A DNA stretch of 64,000 nucleotides from Thermococcus sp. 21S7 (lineage in GTDB: Archaea; Methanobacteriota_B; Thermococci; Thermococcales; Thermococcaceae), in NCBI RefSeq assembly GCF_012027615.1, contig NZ_SNUT01000001.1, positions 310,001 through 374,000 of the forward strand. Direction: 5' to 3'. The translations under genes were made by a program, and so were the position numbers. Of the stretch, positions 1 to 8,349 are shown piece after piece. The notes beneath the pieces are model-generated. The model was not told where the DNA came from, did not search any database, and worked only from the letters and a program-made list of their open reading frames with translations. The stretch's first letter is position 1. Every line of letters starts with the position of its first letter.

Positions 1-1579
1 TCTCACCGTTAGCGTAGTAGTCTATAGTGAAATTCCAAGTAGGATCCGGGTTCAGCGTGTCCACGAGCTCTAGTTTCAGCGAGGTGTTCTCCAGCCAAGC
101 GTCAGCGAACACTCCCTCTTTGTCCTGAAGGTTTGATTTCAGCATGAGTGTGATTCCCTGCCCTGTGAAGGAGAACCATCCGGCGGCCCTGACTGTTGTG
201 TTTTGCTTGAACTCAATGTAGTATTTGTTCCCATAAACCCCAATCACGTCCGCTTGAGATGTTTTTTTACAGTACACTGTTTTGCCCGCCGCGTTCTTGA
301 CAGTTAGAACGCCCTCCTCTGAGGGGAGGATTGAGATGTGTTCTATCACTCCTCTAGCGTCGGGAGAAATAACTGCTATGTCTGAAGTGAGGTAGAGGAT
401 TTCAAATATTGTCGAGCCCGAACCTGTGCTGATGATAATTTTTTCAGTTGAGTTTGGGGCAATTACCTGTTCTTTCGACCCAAACCAGGGTGTCGTCTGA
501 AGGAAGGCGTTGTCTGCTGTAAAGAACGAGAATGTAAGTGGGATTGCCAGAGTATTCCCGCCGTCGGGCGTGACGAGTATTTTTCTGTCCCCAATGAGGA
601 GTTCTACGGTGTCTGTTTGACTTGGGTTCAGGATGTAGTCCTCTGCAGTGTAGCTGTCCAAGAGTGTGAATTCGTCGAGTATTGTGCTGCTTTCAGTTGA
701 GTCGTCTCCAATCTCTGAAAAGTTAACTGTCCCCTGCCAGTTGAGGCGGAGGAGTGTGTTTGAGACGACAATATAACCATAGCCGGGTTTCCAGCTGATT
801 ACGACTGGAACGTAAGTTCCGGCAGGGACTTGGGCGCCCTGTGTTGTGTAGGTTGTGGTTGAGGTTTTCACATAGAGCTGGCCGCTTGAGTCAATGCCAA
901 TGCTGTCAGTTAGTTTGATGTTTTTTGTACCGTCCCATTTCAGCCAGAACTTGACCGTTCCAGAGGGGAGGGAATATGTCTGCTTGAACTGTAATTTCGT
1001 CCTGTTGAGCATAAAACCCCTTTTGGTTCTGTCTGCTCCTTCAGGAATTGTGCCGGTGTTCAGGTTGTAAGACAGGATTGGGGTGTCCTTCTCAGACGTG
1101 TATGCCACAACCTGTTTAATCGTGATTTTGACAGTGCTGTTGACGTTTGAAGTATACTTAGCGTACACATCTACCACGAAAGAAGTCCCCTGAGCTCCCG
1201 AGATTGGTAAGGCTTCTATGTGAGAGGTATTTTGAGTCGTAACATACTCGTTAAGGGTTGTATTCACGTTGGCAGCAGAGACGATGACCCTCAACTGAGT
1301 CCTCAGTTCTGGCGTCACGTTTGAGGCGTTGTAAGTCCACTCCTGTGCCCACGCTATCGTTATTCCATTCAGGTACATCTGTGAGGGAGGAACTACGACA
1401 TAGGAAGCCACCTTGACGAAAGTTCCGTTATCGTTCTGATTGAGGATTGCTGTATCCCCCTCAGAGAACGTTGTTGCAATCATGTCCTCAAAGCGGAACT
1501 GGAGGTATAGCTCCGAATGGGCTAATGGAAGTGGAGAAAGAAGAAACAGTACTAACACCGCCGCGATGGCCTTTTTCAT
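1..1579 (-). CDS. Secreted LamG-like viral surface protein, C-terminus cut by window edge
   Basis: An open frame runs without a stop from ATG at 1579 to base 1, giving about 526 visible residues. Residues 1-22 form a signal peptide (MKKAIAAVLVLFLLSPLPLAH). The rest is Thr/Ser/Asn-rich beta-type sequence with many N-x-S/T sites. Around residues 185-265, phrases such as FWLKWDGT and VVISWKPGYGYIVV look like a LamG/concanavalin-A-like jelly roll. Large LamG-containing secreted proteins are known in Pyrococcus/Thermococcus spindle-shaped viruses. The start overlaps the stop of the upstream gene (ATGA), so it is the distal part of the structural operon. Function as a virion or cell-surface protein is inferred; the fold match is by eye. 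Confidence 0.8.
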   Translation of the reverse strand, partial: MKKAIAAVLVLFLLSPLPLAHSELYLQFRFEDMIATTFSEGDTAILNQNDNGTFVKVASYVVVPPSQMYLNGITIAWAQEWTYNASNVTPELRTQLRVIVSAANVNTTLNEYVTTQNTSHIEALPISGAQGTSFVVDVYAKYTSNVNSTVKITIKQVVAYTSEKDTPILSYNLNTGTIPEGADRTKRGFMLNRTKLQFKQTYSLPSGTVKFWLKWDGTKNIKLTDSIGIDSSGQLYVKTSTTTYTTQGAQVPAGTYVPVVISWKPGYGYIVVSNTLLRLNWQGTVNFSEIGDDSTESSTILDEFTLLDSYTAEDYILNPSQTDTVELLIGDRKILVTPDGGNTLAIPLTFSFFTADNAFLQTTPWFGSKEQVIAPNSTEKIIISTGSGSTIFEILYLTSDIAVISPDARGVIEHISILPSEEGVLTVKNAAGKTVYCKKTSQADVIGVYGNKYYIEFKQNTTVRAAGWFSFTGQGITLMLKSNLQDKEGVFADAWLENTSLKLELVDTLNPDPTWNFTIDYYANGE

Positions 1580-1839
1580 CACATCACCCTCCGCTGCTGG
1601 CTTTCTGCGTAGAATGCCGCGACGAGCATGGCGATGAACGCCCCGAAGATAAGCACGAGTGGAGTCCTGTTCCAGAGGGCGATGAACTGTTGTACTATGC
1701 CTCCAAAAGTTGAGTCCTGTTGGGCTGGAGCGATGATGTCAGGGTACATTGCGCTGAGCACCATAGAGACTACGCTGAACACGAAGATTATGAAGAAAAT
1801 GAAGAGGATTCCGAGGAGGGCTTCACGGAAGAACCCCAT
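1579..1839 (-). CDS. Small two-helix membrane protein of the provirus
   Basis: 86 residues. Two hydrophobic segments (about 8-30 and 60-77) flank a polar loop with a conserved-looking TFGG; the C-terminus is basic (SQQRRVM). A GGAGGGGG ribosome binding site precedes the ATG. The start overlaps the stop of the 723-residue gene and its stop overlaps the start of the LamG-like gene, so the three are translationally coupled. Small hydrophobic two-helix proteins are typical virion membrane components of spindle-shaped archaeal viruses, which is the likeliest role here, but no family is recognised with certainty. Confidence 0.75.
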   Translation of the reverse strand: MGFFREALLGILFIFFIIFVFSVVSMVLSAMYPDIIAPAQQDSTFGGIVQQFIALWNRTPLVLIFGAFIAMLVAAFYAESQQRRVM

Positions 1840-4010
1840 CAGCGCCCCCTCCTGTTTGTTTTTCTCTTCGTTCTCTTTGCCTTTGATTTTGTTTTGACTT
1901 GTGTCCTGCTGCGGGTTTTGGTCTTGGATTTCCTGCTTTTCTTGGCGGGTTGGACTAGCGCTGAGGCAAAGGGGTTCTTTGGATTCGGCAGGAGGGAGAA
2001 GTCAAAGATTTTGTTCTTATTCTCCCTTCCCTTGCCGGCCCACAGTGCTCCTCCAAGGATGCCTGCGATTTTGACTCCAGTGTTTCCACGCCGTATACGG
2101 GGAGCCCGCAGTAGTGAGGGTATAAGAGAGGGTATAGCAGATGTAGTTTTGGGCGTTGGCTTCGGGGATGAGACAGGTGTAGGTTTTTCAGTTGTGATGG
2201 GCTCTTCTTTTTGTATTGACACTACACGCTGAGGCTCCTCAGGAGGTTTTGGTGGAACATAGAAGGTTGGAGTTTCATCGGGAGTTTGGCCGAAGGTAGT
2301 GTCTGGAGTGGTCTTAGACAGATTATCTACAATGTCAGACGTCGTCTGAATTTGTGTAGTGGCCTGAGTCTGAACAGAGGTTTCTGTAAACACATCGGGG
2401 ACTGGTGGTTTTTGGAGGGGATAGTACACAGAGGTGTTGCGAGGTTTCTGCACCGGTTTAGGTTCCTCCAGGAATACATCCGGAACTGGCAATCTGTGGA
2501 CGGGTGGTTTATAGATAGGTTCTGGTTTGAATTTTTGTTTGGGCGGTTTTGGTGAGGAGATAGGCTTTGGTTTTGGAATGAACGCAGTACTTCCGAACAA
2601 TGCAGAAAGAGCCATGTCTGTCGGAACCTCCAACCCTCCTCCAAGGAGACGGATTGGTCTAATTGCTCCAGCTTTGCTAATGGACTTAGGAAGAAGTTCT
2701 ACAGTCGTCATGCTTGCACGGAGACCTGGTCCTCCCGAGGCCCGCGCGGCCAGGTTAAGAACATCTTCCTTTGTCTTGCTGAGCTTGAATGCGAGGTATT
2801 CTCCTCTATGCTCTGTAAGTATTCTTTCAACGGTATACTTTCTCAATCCCGTCTCTTTGAACTTCCCGAGGAGAGTGAACCTTCCACCGGTAATTTCCGG
2901 TCCACGTTTTTCAATTATTTTTCCTGCGAGCGCATAGTCTTCGCCCCTTGTCTTTCCGGCGGCTTCGACCATCTCATCGAGGGACTCAGTGAGTGCTCTA
3001 TAATGGGACCTGTATAGAAAATCGTCCCCCTTCTGAACTTGGCCAACTTTGAACACTCCAACAGTCGCTTTGTTTCCACTCTTACCAACCTCGATCCCGC
3101 CACCCTTTACATGGACAATGTCGTCGTCGAGGATGTCTTTCTTATACAGTTTGAGGTTCAGGAAAGTGTAATCTCCAGAATCATCTATCCTCTTCACATG
3201 CCCTGCAGTCCGTTCAATCCCAATTTTGGTAGATTGCACCCCTCTCATTGTGTTTGCCATGTATCCGAGATTGTTCCAGACGCCAAAACTTCCAACTAAT
3301 GCACCCCATGTTGCAGGATCCTTGGCAGCAGATTTCATGTTTGAAAGTACTTCTCTTGGGTTCCGTACTATATAGTATATAGCTCCGGGAAGGTGTATAA
3401 TTTGAGATGGAATATTGATACTGCTAGCCAATCCAGCTGTTGCGCGTATAACAGGATTTGTTTCAGTCGCAAGAACCCTGTTCAGTCTGCGCTCCAGGAT
3501 TCCAAATGCAGTGTTTTCATAATACGCCGTTTCAAGCCTGTTTAGCATCGCATCTTTCTTTGATACTGCCTCAAATTTGTATGGGTACTCCTCTTTCTGT
3601 TCTTTCTGCCCCGTTCCTAGCATTTCCCTCTCGGCCCGTTTCCCCATGTAGTAATACTCATAGCCAGCATAGGGATTTGAGGGCTCGGGCTTCGGCTCAG
3701 GCCGCTCCCATGCTTTCTGTTCCTGTTTCCTCATCCTGTGATAGGCTTCGCGCTCATAATAGTCCGGAGAGACTTCGCCATCAATGTAAATCTCAGACCT
3801 GTAAGCGCGGTGGATCCTTGGAGTGGCTGTGGAGGAGCTTGAGGCTGGAGTGGAAGAACGAGAGGAGCTGGAGGTCGTCTGCGGCGTTGAGGTTGGTTGG
3901 GAGTTTGAAGTTTGTGCCTGGTTCTGCTGATTCTGGTTGCTCTGCTGAGTGTTTTGATTCTGATATACTCGCGGGTCAATCTCCCCATCGATATAGACGT
4001 CTGGCATCAT
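1839..4010 (-). CDS. Large structural-type protein with duplicated YIDGE motif and basic tail
   Basis: 723 residues, preceded by GGAGGGTGGT; ATG at 4010 or 4007. The N-terminus has VYIDGEIDPRVY (about 5-16), then a Gln/Asn-rich and Ser/Thr-rich linker, then a second copy, IYIDGEVSPDYY (about 73-84). The middle (about 150-470) is a mixed alpha/beta region with no signature I know. Residues about 480-650 are proline-rich low complexity. The last 40 residues are almost all Lys/Arg/Thr/Ser, including KSRKSKTKTRSRTQ. A disordered protein with a strongly basic tail in a viral operon suggests contact with packaged DNA or the virion interior; this is inference. It sits directly downstream of a P-loop ATPase with a 4-base overlap. 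Confidence 0.8.
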   Translation of the reverse strand: MMPDVYIDGEIDPRVYQNQNTQQSNQNQQNQAQTSNSQPTSTPQTTSSSSRSSTPASSSSTATPRIHRAYRSEIYIDGEVSPDYYEREAYHRMRKQEQKAWERPEPKPEPSNPYAGYEYYYMGKRAEREMLGTGQKEQKEEYPYKFEAVSKKDAMLNRLETAYYENTAFGILERRLNRVLATETNPVIRATAGLASSINIPSQIIHLPGAIYYIVRNPREVLSNMKSAAKDPATWGALVGSFGVWNNLGYMANTMRGVQSTKIGIERTAGHVKRIDDSGDYTFLNLKLYKKDILDDDIVHVKGGGIEVGKSGNKATVGVFKVGQVQKGDDFLYRSHYRALTESLDEMVEAAGKTRGEDYALAGKIIEKRGPEITGGRFTLLGKFKETGLRKYTVERILTEHRGEYLAFKLSKTKEDVLNLAARASGGPGLRASMTTVELLPKSISKAGAIRPIRLLGGGLEVPTDMALSALFGSTAFIPKPKPISSPKPPKQKFKPEPIYKPPVHRLPVPDVFLEEPKPVQKPRNTSVYYPLQKPPVPDVFTETSVQTQATTQIQTTSDIVDNLSKTTPDTTFGQTPDETPTFYVPPKPPEEPQRVVSIQKEEPITTEKPTPVSSPKPTPKTTSAIPSLIPSLLRAPRIRRGNTGVKIAGILGGALWAGKGRENKNKIFDFSLLPNPKNPFASALVQPAKKSRKSKTKTRSRTQVKTKSKAKRTKRKTNRRGR

Positions 4011-4765
4011 ACCACCCTCCTGATAAGCTCGTCAATATCCGCGGCGGCGACCTGTTCGTTCAGTTGCTCCCATGCCGCCGCGATTCCGAGCTTCTCGATG
4101 ATTTTATCTCCAATCTGACTCGCAAACTCGCGGATGTGCCTGTTCTTCAGCCTGTTATAGTCCGCCTCATCGCCTGGTGGCGAGAAGTGAAAGTTCATCG
4201 TGGGCACTATGCCGGTTTGCGAGATTATCTGCGAGAAACTGACTATCTTCGTCTTTCTCTTCAGCGTCATCGTTGCAGAGAACAGCTGCCAGAGCCTTGG
4301 TGGTACCCACGCGCCAGCGTAGCCACGGCGGTAGACATGGACGAGTATGTCGGTGCGGCGGTGGAGTATATCCAGCTCCCAAAATGCTGGAGTGCAGAAG
4401 ATGAAAACCTGTCTCAGCGCGCCGATTGACTTGATTGCCTCGTCAAAGAGGATGTTGAACGTTGACATCGAGCGTCTGTGGTGGAGAACGTTCTGAGCCT
4501 CGTCTATAATGTGAATTGTTCCAGCTGGTGTCTGTTTCTGACTTCTAAGAGCTTTGAACATCATCGCCACGTCAGCAACTGTAAAGTAAACGTTCTTCGA
4601 GAGGTCAAAGCGGGCTCCGTGGTTGTCGCGGAGATAGTATGCAAGGCTTCTCGCAAGGGCCGATTTTCCAGTCCTCTCTCTTCCGTCAATGAGAATCACA
4701 AGGTCCTCGTGGTTCTTCATGGCCTCGTCAAACGCCCGCCCGACCATCTCGAAGAACTTGTTCAT
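4007..4765 (-). CDS. P-loop ATPase of the provirus (packaging or assembly type)
   Basis: About 252 residues. The Walker A motif is GRERTGKSA near residue 28 and a hydrophobic Walker B, HIIDEAQNV, lies near 85. IFCTPAFWELD follows at about 120-130 in a sensor-like position. DEAQ-type Walker B with this spacing is seen in small viral ATPases such as Zot-like and A32/HerA-like packaging or morphogenesis enzymes; I cannot choose between them by eye. An ATG at 4771 overlaps the previous stop, but the one at 4765 has better spacing from GGAGGG. It lies between a 146-residue helical protein and the large structural protein in a tightly coupled operon. Confidence 0.8.
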   Translation of the reverse strand: MNKFFEMVGRAFDEAMKNHEDLVILIDGRERTGKSALARSLAYYLRDNHGARFDLSKNVYFTVADVAMMFKALRSQKQTPAGTIHIIDEAQNVLHHRRSMSTFNILFDEAIKSIGALRQVFIFCTPAFWELDILHRRTDILVHVYRRGYAGAWVPPRLWQLFSATMTLKRKTKIVSFSQIISQTGIVPTMNFHFSPPGDEADYNRLKNRHIREFASQIGDKIIEKLGIAAAWEQLNEQVAAADIDELIRRVV

Positions 4766-4767
4766 GT

Positions 4768-5208
4768 TCATCCCTCCTCTGCCGTCAGGGTTTGTGGAAT
4801 GCTCAGCTGCATGATGTCGAGAAGCCCATGCTTGACTGCGAACTTTACGAGAGCCTCCGCTACGGTTATGAGAATGTTGGCCCTCACGTCAAGAGGGAGT
4901 TTTTTCGGGTCGAGTTCGAGGGTTTTCATCCTTCTAAACGCTTCAAATGCTTTCTTTTCTCGTTCATCCAGCTCGTCCGGCGAGATTTTTGGTTCAAAGA
5001 GTGTGAACGCTTCATCAGTCGCGGTGTAGAGCTCGTTAAACATGTTCATGCTGAAATTGCCGCTGAGGAACCTCGAACGGAATTGAGCGAGGAGGCTGTT
5101 CAGTTCTAGGAGAGAAAATGTGACATAAAGGCGGAAGGCATCGTGGGGCCTCGCCATGTCGGTTTTCAGAGCTTGAGCCTCGTACTCCATGAAAACGTCG
5201 AGCTTCAT
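4768..5208 (-). CDS. Helical cytoplasmic protein of the provirus, unknown function
   Basis: 146 residues, no membrane segment, mostly charged alpha-helix, with a PRHDAFRLYVTF-like N-terminal helix and an acidic centre (EPKISPDELDEREKK). A GGTGG..GGTGA ribosome binding site precedes the ATG, and both ends overlap neighbouring genes by four bases. I do not recognise the family. Its place immediately upstream of the ATPase suggests a partner of that enzyme or a virion-assembly factor, but this rests on position only. Confidence 0.7.
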   Translation of the reverse strand: MKLDVFMEYEAQALKTDMARPHDAFRLYVTFSLLELNSLLAQFRSRFLSGNFSMNMFNELYTATDEAFTLFEPKISPDELDEREKKAFEAFRRMKTLELDPKKLPLDVRANILITVAEALVKFAVKHGLLDIMQLSIPQTLTAEEG

Positions 5209-6095
5209 ATCTTCACCACCCGAGTGGCGTTCTCGACTGTCTTGTTCGCCAGCTCCTTCAGTAGCTCTGGAGATACCTGGACGTTCACCTGCGGCTGACT
5301 CTGGCCGTGCAGGAGCATATACAGAACCCCTATCCCAATCAGGAGAAGCATTGCCGCGAAGGCGAATTTGACGACGTCGCTCTTGAAGATTGAACTCATG
5401 TGCATAGCGTAGAGCTCCATGTTTGCGCTTAGCTTTGGAGCACTGACACCGTTCGCGTACTCGCCGATCAGGGCAGGGTCGAGCTGTCTGACCACAAGAG
5501 TCTGTTTGTCGCTCGCGAGTTCTTCAACCTCAAGATTCTGCTTCACCTCAACGACTTGAGCGTTTTTATCTACGAACGCCCTTAGCTCCTGTTCCTTCGC
5601 CTTTACCTCCCTCTCAACAGCCTTTAACGTCTGCTCTAGCTCCTCTGCCTGCTTCTCGTCAGTTGTCCTCTGTAGAGCTTCGAGGAGTTGAGTGTATGTA
5701 TAGTTCAGCTCCAAGTACTCTTTCACCATGTCGTCCTTGCCCATCTCCTTGAGTGCCGTGAGAATCGCCCACATGCTCGGATGAATGCTCGACCCGTACT
5801 CAACAGAGAGAATGTAAAGGGGCTTGCCCCACAGGTACGTTCTGTGATCAGGATTGACGATGAACTTCAGTTTTGACTTTCCGAGTTTGAGCTGGAGAGT
5901 GTTTCCAATCACATCCCTCGTGTAGCCAAACTTTGTAACTGCTCCATAGAGCATATAGAACGCTCCTTCTCCTGGAAGCCTGCCTTTGATGACTGTTCCG
6001 CCAAGGCCCAAGCCAAGTAATGCCAAGAAGGCAAAGATTGTCGTCAGCACAATCAGAGCGACGACAACCATTGGATTAATCAACACAGGCTGCAT
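5205..6095 (-). CDS. Coiled-coil protein with N- and C-terminal membrane helices
   Basis: 296 residues. A hydrophobic helix at about 8-32 is followed by a beta-type domain (about 35-115), then a Glu/Lys/Gln-rich coiled coil at about 125-190 (for example KAVEREVKAKEQELRAF). A second membrane helix lies at about 243-263, followed by a short polar tail with Asn-x-Ser/Thr sites. The start has GGAGGTGG and overlaps the previous stop (TGATG). The layout suggests a membrane-anchored structural or scaffold protein of the virus-like particle. No family is recognised. Confidence 0.75.
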   Translation of the reverse strand: MQPVLINPMVVVALIVLTTIFAFLALLGLGLGGTVIKGRLPGEGAFYMLYGAVTKFGYTRDVIGNTLQLKLGKSKLKFIVNPDHRTYLWGKPLYILSVEYGSSIHPSMWAILTALKEMGKDDMVKEYLELNYTYTQLLEALQRTTDEKQAEELEQTLKAVEREVKAKEQELRAFVDKNAQVVEVKQNLEVEELASDKQTLVVRQLDPALIGEYANGVSAPKLSANMELYAMHMSSIFKSDVVKFAFAAMLLLIGIGVLYMLLHGQSQPQVNVQVSPELLKELANKTVENATRVVKI

Positions 6096-6559
6096 CAGAC
6101 GCCACCTCCAAACAGCGAGAATCGCTTCCTTCTCTGAGTCGGCACGTTGGCCTGGTAGCTGATTATCTTGCTAATCTGAGTTACCTTATCGAGCAGGTAA
6201 CCTCTGCGAGAAAGGCTAAGGTGGGCAGTAACGTACACTTTCATCTGTTCAAACTCTGAGATTGTTCTTCTGAGCTCGTCTTCCCTCCAGCGCGGAATTT
6301 TTGAGAGTCTGAGAATTTCGAGCTTTGCAAGGGTTGCATTGACTGTAGAGATTTCCCGCTCGGTCAGGTTGGCAAACGCGAGGCCAGGGTTGCGGAAGAC
6401 TGGATACTCGGCAAGCCTTTCGGGGAAGTACCGCTCATTGTCTTTTATCGCCGAAATCAGGACATCATGGCTTTCATTCACTGGAGTAGCTTTGATCTCT
6501 GTGGAAAACTCGTCGAGAAAACTGAGTGAGTTGGGATTCTGTGAAAAATCATCCTGCAT
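6095..6559 (-). CDS. Soluble helical provirus protein with basic C-terminus
   Basis: 154 residues, mostly helical. An acidic N-terminus (MQDDFSQNP) is followed by a long helical region and a basic, glycine-ending tail (PTQRRKRFSLFGGGV). The ribosome binding site GGAGGGATGAGAA lies inside the end of the preceding gene. Translationally coupled on both sides within the minus-strand structural operon. Function unknown. Confidence 0.7.
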   Translation of the reverse strand: MQDDFSQNPNSLSFLDEFSTEIKATPVNESHDVLISAIKDNERYFPERLAEYPVFRNPGLAFANLTEREISTVNATLAKLEILRLSKIPRWREDELRRTISEFEQMKVYVTAHLSLSRRGYLLDKVTQISKIISYQANVPTQRRKRFSLFGGGV

Positions 6560-6827
6560 TTCTCATCCCTCCTTTCAGCCCGTAGTAGATTATCGCGGTG
6601 ATTTGAATCACCGCAAAGCCCCACCACACAAAAGCGAGCGGATACGCCCCCTCCAGGCTGATTACATCCCCATTAGCCGTGATGAACGTGAGATTGAAAC
6701 TGTAAAATCCCGCGATGATGAAGAGGGCCGACGAGGTCGTGAGGAAAATAAGGTTCCCATACATGACTCCAAGGACGAATAGTATCGTCGCGACGGCAAC
6801 TATGAACATGTAGAGGCTCACCAGCAT
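6549..6827 (-). CDS. Small three-helix membrane protein
   Basis: 92 residues when started at ATG 6827, which has a clean GGAGGG seven bases upstream; a longer frame exists but lacks a ribosome binding site. Hydrophobic segments lie at about 2-22, 25-45 and 60-82, with a short polar hairpin (TANGDVISLEGAYP). Likely a virion-membrane or host-membrane protein of the provirus. It overlaps the next gene by 11 bases. Confidence 0.72.
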   Translation of the reverse strand: MLVSLYMFIVAVATILFVLGVMYGNLIFLTTSSALFIIAGFYSFNLTFITANGDVISLEGAYPLAFVWWGFAVIQITAIIYYGLKGGMRNAG

Positions 6828-6873
6828 GTTTTTTCCCTCCGAGCGGCAATGGAAAAGAGAGAAAGGGTGGCTT

Positions 6874-7263
6874 TCAGCCACGCCAGAAGGCGTAGATTGC
6901 GCCGACGACGAGTCCGAGAACGCTGACGAAGATTGCCAGGCCCCACATGCTGAAGCTCTTGCCGACGTAGCTCGTGAAGGTGTCGTAAGCAGGCCTCAGC
7001 GTGTTGTTTGCAGGAATGCTCTGGTCGACGGTCGGCTGTATCATCGCCACGACCATGATGGATATGAAGGCTGTAATGAACACTGCCGCGAGGCCGAGGC
7101 CAACGCGCGGGTCGAGAGAACCGCGCCTCTTGCCGGCTCTACCATGTGCCCTCTTTTCGCGAGTTCTCTGTTTGGTATGGCGCTCTGACCTCCTCAGAAA
7201 CGCCCTAAGCCCCTTCCCTACCTCCTGCCCTTTCACAAAGCCGCTCCTCCAGGCGGCCTTCAT
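6874..7263 (-). CDS. Basic N-terminus plus two membrane helices: candidate coat protein
   Basis: About 129 residues from ATG 7263, which has GGAG upstream; a GTG at 7314 would give 146. Residues 1-50 are strongly basic (RRSERHTKQRTREKRAH). Two hydrophobic helices at about 57-77 and 103-124 are separated by a polar loop with NNT. It is the first gene of the structural operon, just downstream of the strongest promoter in the element. Small, abundant, two-helix hydrophobic proteins serve as major coat proteins in spindle-shaped archaeal viruses, so this is the best candidate here; that is inference from size, topology and position. Confidence 0.72.
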   Translation of the reverse strand: MKAAWRSGFVKGQEVGKGLRAFLRRSERHTKQRTREKRAHGRAGKRRGSLDPRVGLGLAAVFITAFISIMVVAMIQPTVDQSIPANNTLRPAYDTFTSYVGKSFSMWGLAIFVSVLGLVVGAIYAFWRG

Positions 7264-7334
7264 CTTCCACTTCTCCTTCTCCAGAACTTCCAACGCCACA
7301 CGGCAACACCCCACCGTGTTCTAAAATAAAAAGT

Positions 7335-7362
7335 TCGTAAAGGGCTTAAATAACTTTGTCGG
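7335..7362 (-). promoter_or_regulatory. Promoter of the provirus structural operon
   Basis: Read on the minus strand, ACAAAGTTATTTAAGCCC contains a good archaeal TATA element (TTATTTAAG, about 7344-7352) with a purine-rich BRE upstream. Transcription would start near 7,320, just ahead of the first structural gene. The surrounding 7321-7503 gap also carries several ATAGCTATC/GCTATCATT-like repeats that might bind a regulator. Confidence 0.55.
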
Positions 7363-7503
7363 GCTTTTAACGGGCTTTGTGCTATCATTAGCGGCTCTTA
7401 TGGATAGCTATCAATGGATAAGCAGATGACATAATATACTCATTAAATAGGAGCAAAAATCTCGCTGAAAAGATAGCAAAAGAAAAGTGCCCTGGCCGGC
7501 TGC

Positions 7504-7794
7504 TCACTCCTCGGCTTCGAGGTGGAGAAGAGACTCGTATAAGTGGAGCAGTGCCTTTCTGGAAGAGCTTTTTGTTCTGTTTGCAAGAAGTGGAGCGAGT
7601 TTTTCAGGCTCTATGTCAAGTGCCATGCTTAGAACAGCTAGCTCGTACACTTTTTGCTTTGAGTTCAACTCGTATTTCTCCATCATGCGTGTGATGATCT
7701 TTGACAGCACTTCATTCTCGCGTATGTACGTTTCCGCATGCCGCTTAGGTTCTTGAAAGTACCTCATTAATATCAACTTCTTTGTGTTTTCCAC
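7504..7794 (-). CDS. Small helical provirus protein
   Basis: 96 residues, starting at a GTG with GAGGTGA upstream. All-helical and charged, with one Lys/Arg-rich patch (NRTKSSSRKALLHLY); no motif is recognised. Last gene of the integrase-side minus operon; its N-terminus overlaps the end of the membrane-protein gene by 22 bases. A T-rich tract follows the stop (minus strand, about 7480-7495) and may terminate the transcript. Confidence 0.65.
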   Translation of the reverse strand: MENTKKLILMRYFQEPKRHAETYIRENEVLSKIITRMMEKYELNSKQKVYELAVLSMALDIEPEKLAPLLANRTKSSSRKALLHLYESLLHLEAEE

Positions 7795-8123
7795 TTCACC
7801 TCACCCCCCTCCTTTTGTTCGGGCACAATAATCAGCGGGCGGCGCGTGAGTGTAGATGAAAGTCCTAACGTCACTAAAATCAACGCTAGATAGGGCACCC
7901 GCGCATCGTCCGGAAGAGAAAGCTTGTTAATCATCTTGAACAAGTACAATGAAGTTGCGGCCATTATTGCCAGGATGACCTCGTAGAGAATCGCCTGAAA
8001 CTTCAGGGCCTTGAGGGGCACTTCATCGTCTGACTCGTGCCAGCGGCGCCCGTGGTAAATACGGAACCTCCTCTTCTTCTCCACCCCCTCAAGGGGCTGG
8101 CCGTCAACCATCACGGGCTTCAT
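7773..8123 (-). CDS. Two-helix membrane protein
   Basis: 116 residues. A basic, hydrophilic N-terminal 40 residues (KKRRFRIYHGRRWH) is followed by membrane helices at about 46-65 and 75-95 and a charged tail. The ribosome binding site is GAGGTGGTGAAAGC and it starts just after the previous gene's stop. Function unknown; probably a membrane component specific to the element. Confidence 0.68.
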   Translation of the reverse strand: MKPVMVDGQPLEGVEKKRRFRIYHGRRWHESDDEVPLKALKFQAILYEVILAIMAATSLYLFKMINKLSLPDDARVPYLALILVTLGLSSTLTRRPLIIVPEQKEGGEVKWKTQRS

Positions 8124-8127
8124 GCTT

Positions 8128-8349
8128 TCACCACCTCTTCGGAATCGGATGATACGTGCGCCAGAGGGGCGCGAATTTAGGAGGCTTCACAAGCTCCCGC
8201 GGCATTGGCTTGCCGAGCGGGTCAACCGCCCGGAACTGCTTTTTAGAGCGCTCCCACTGTGGCTGGTGGTTGTGGATCCTATTCTTCGAGGGCAACTCAA
8301 TGCGGATGACAAGGGCATACGGGCGCCACTCCCAATCAATCCCACTCAT
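8128..8349 (-). CDS. Small basic Trp/Pro-rich protein
   Basis: 73 residues from ATG 8349, six bases after GGAGGG; a GTG at 8352 is an alternative. The sequence is short, basic and rich in Trp, Pro and Arg (DWEWRPY, HNHQPQWER, HPIPKRW) with no membrane segment. It overlaps the lipoprotein stop (TGATG). No family is recognised. Confidence 0.6.
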   Translation of the reverse strand: MSGIDWEWRPYALVIRIELPSKNRIHNHQPQWERSKKQFRAVDPLGKPMPRELVKPPKFAPLWRTYHPIPKRW

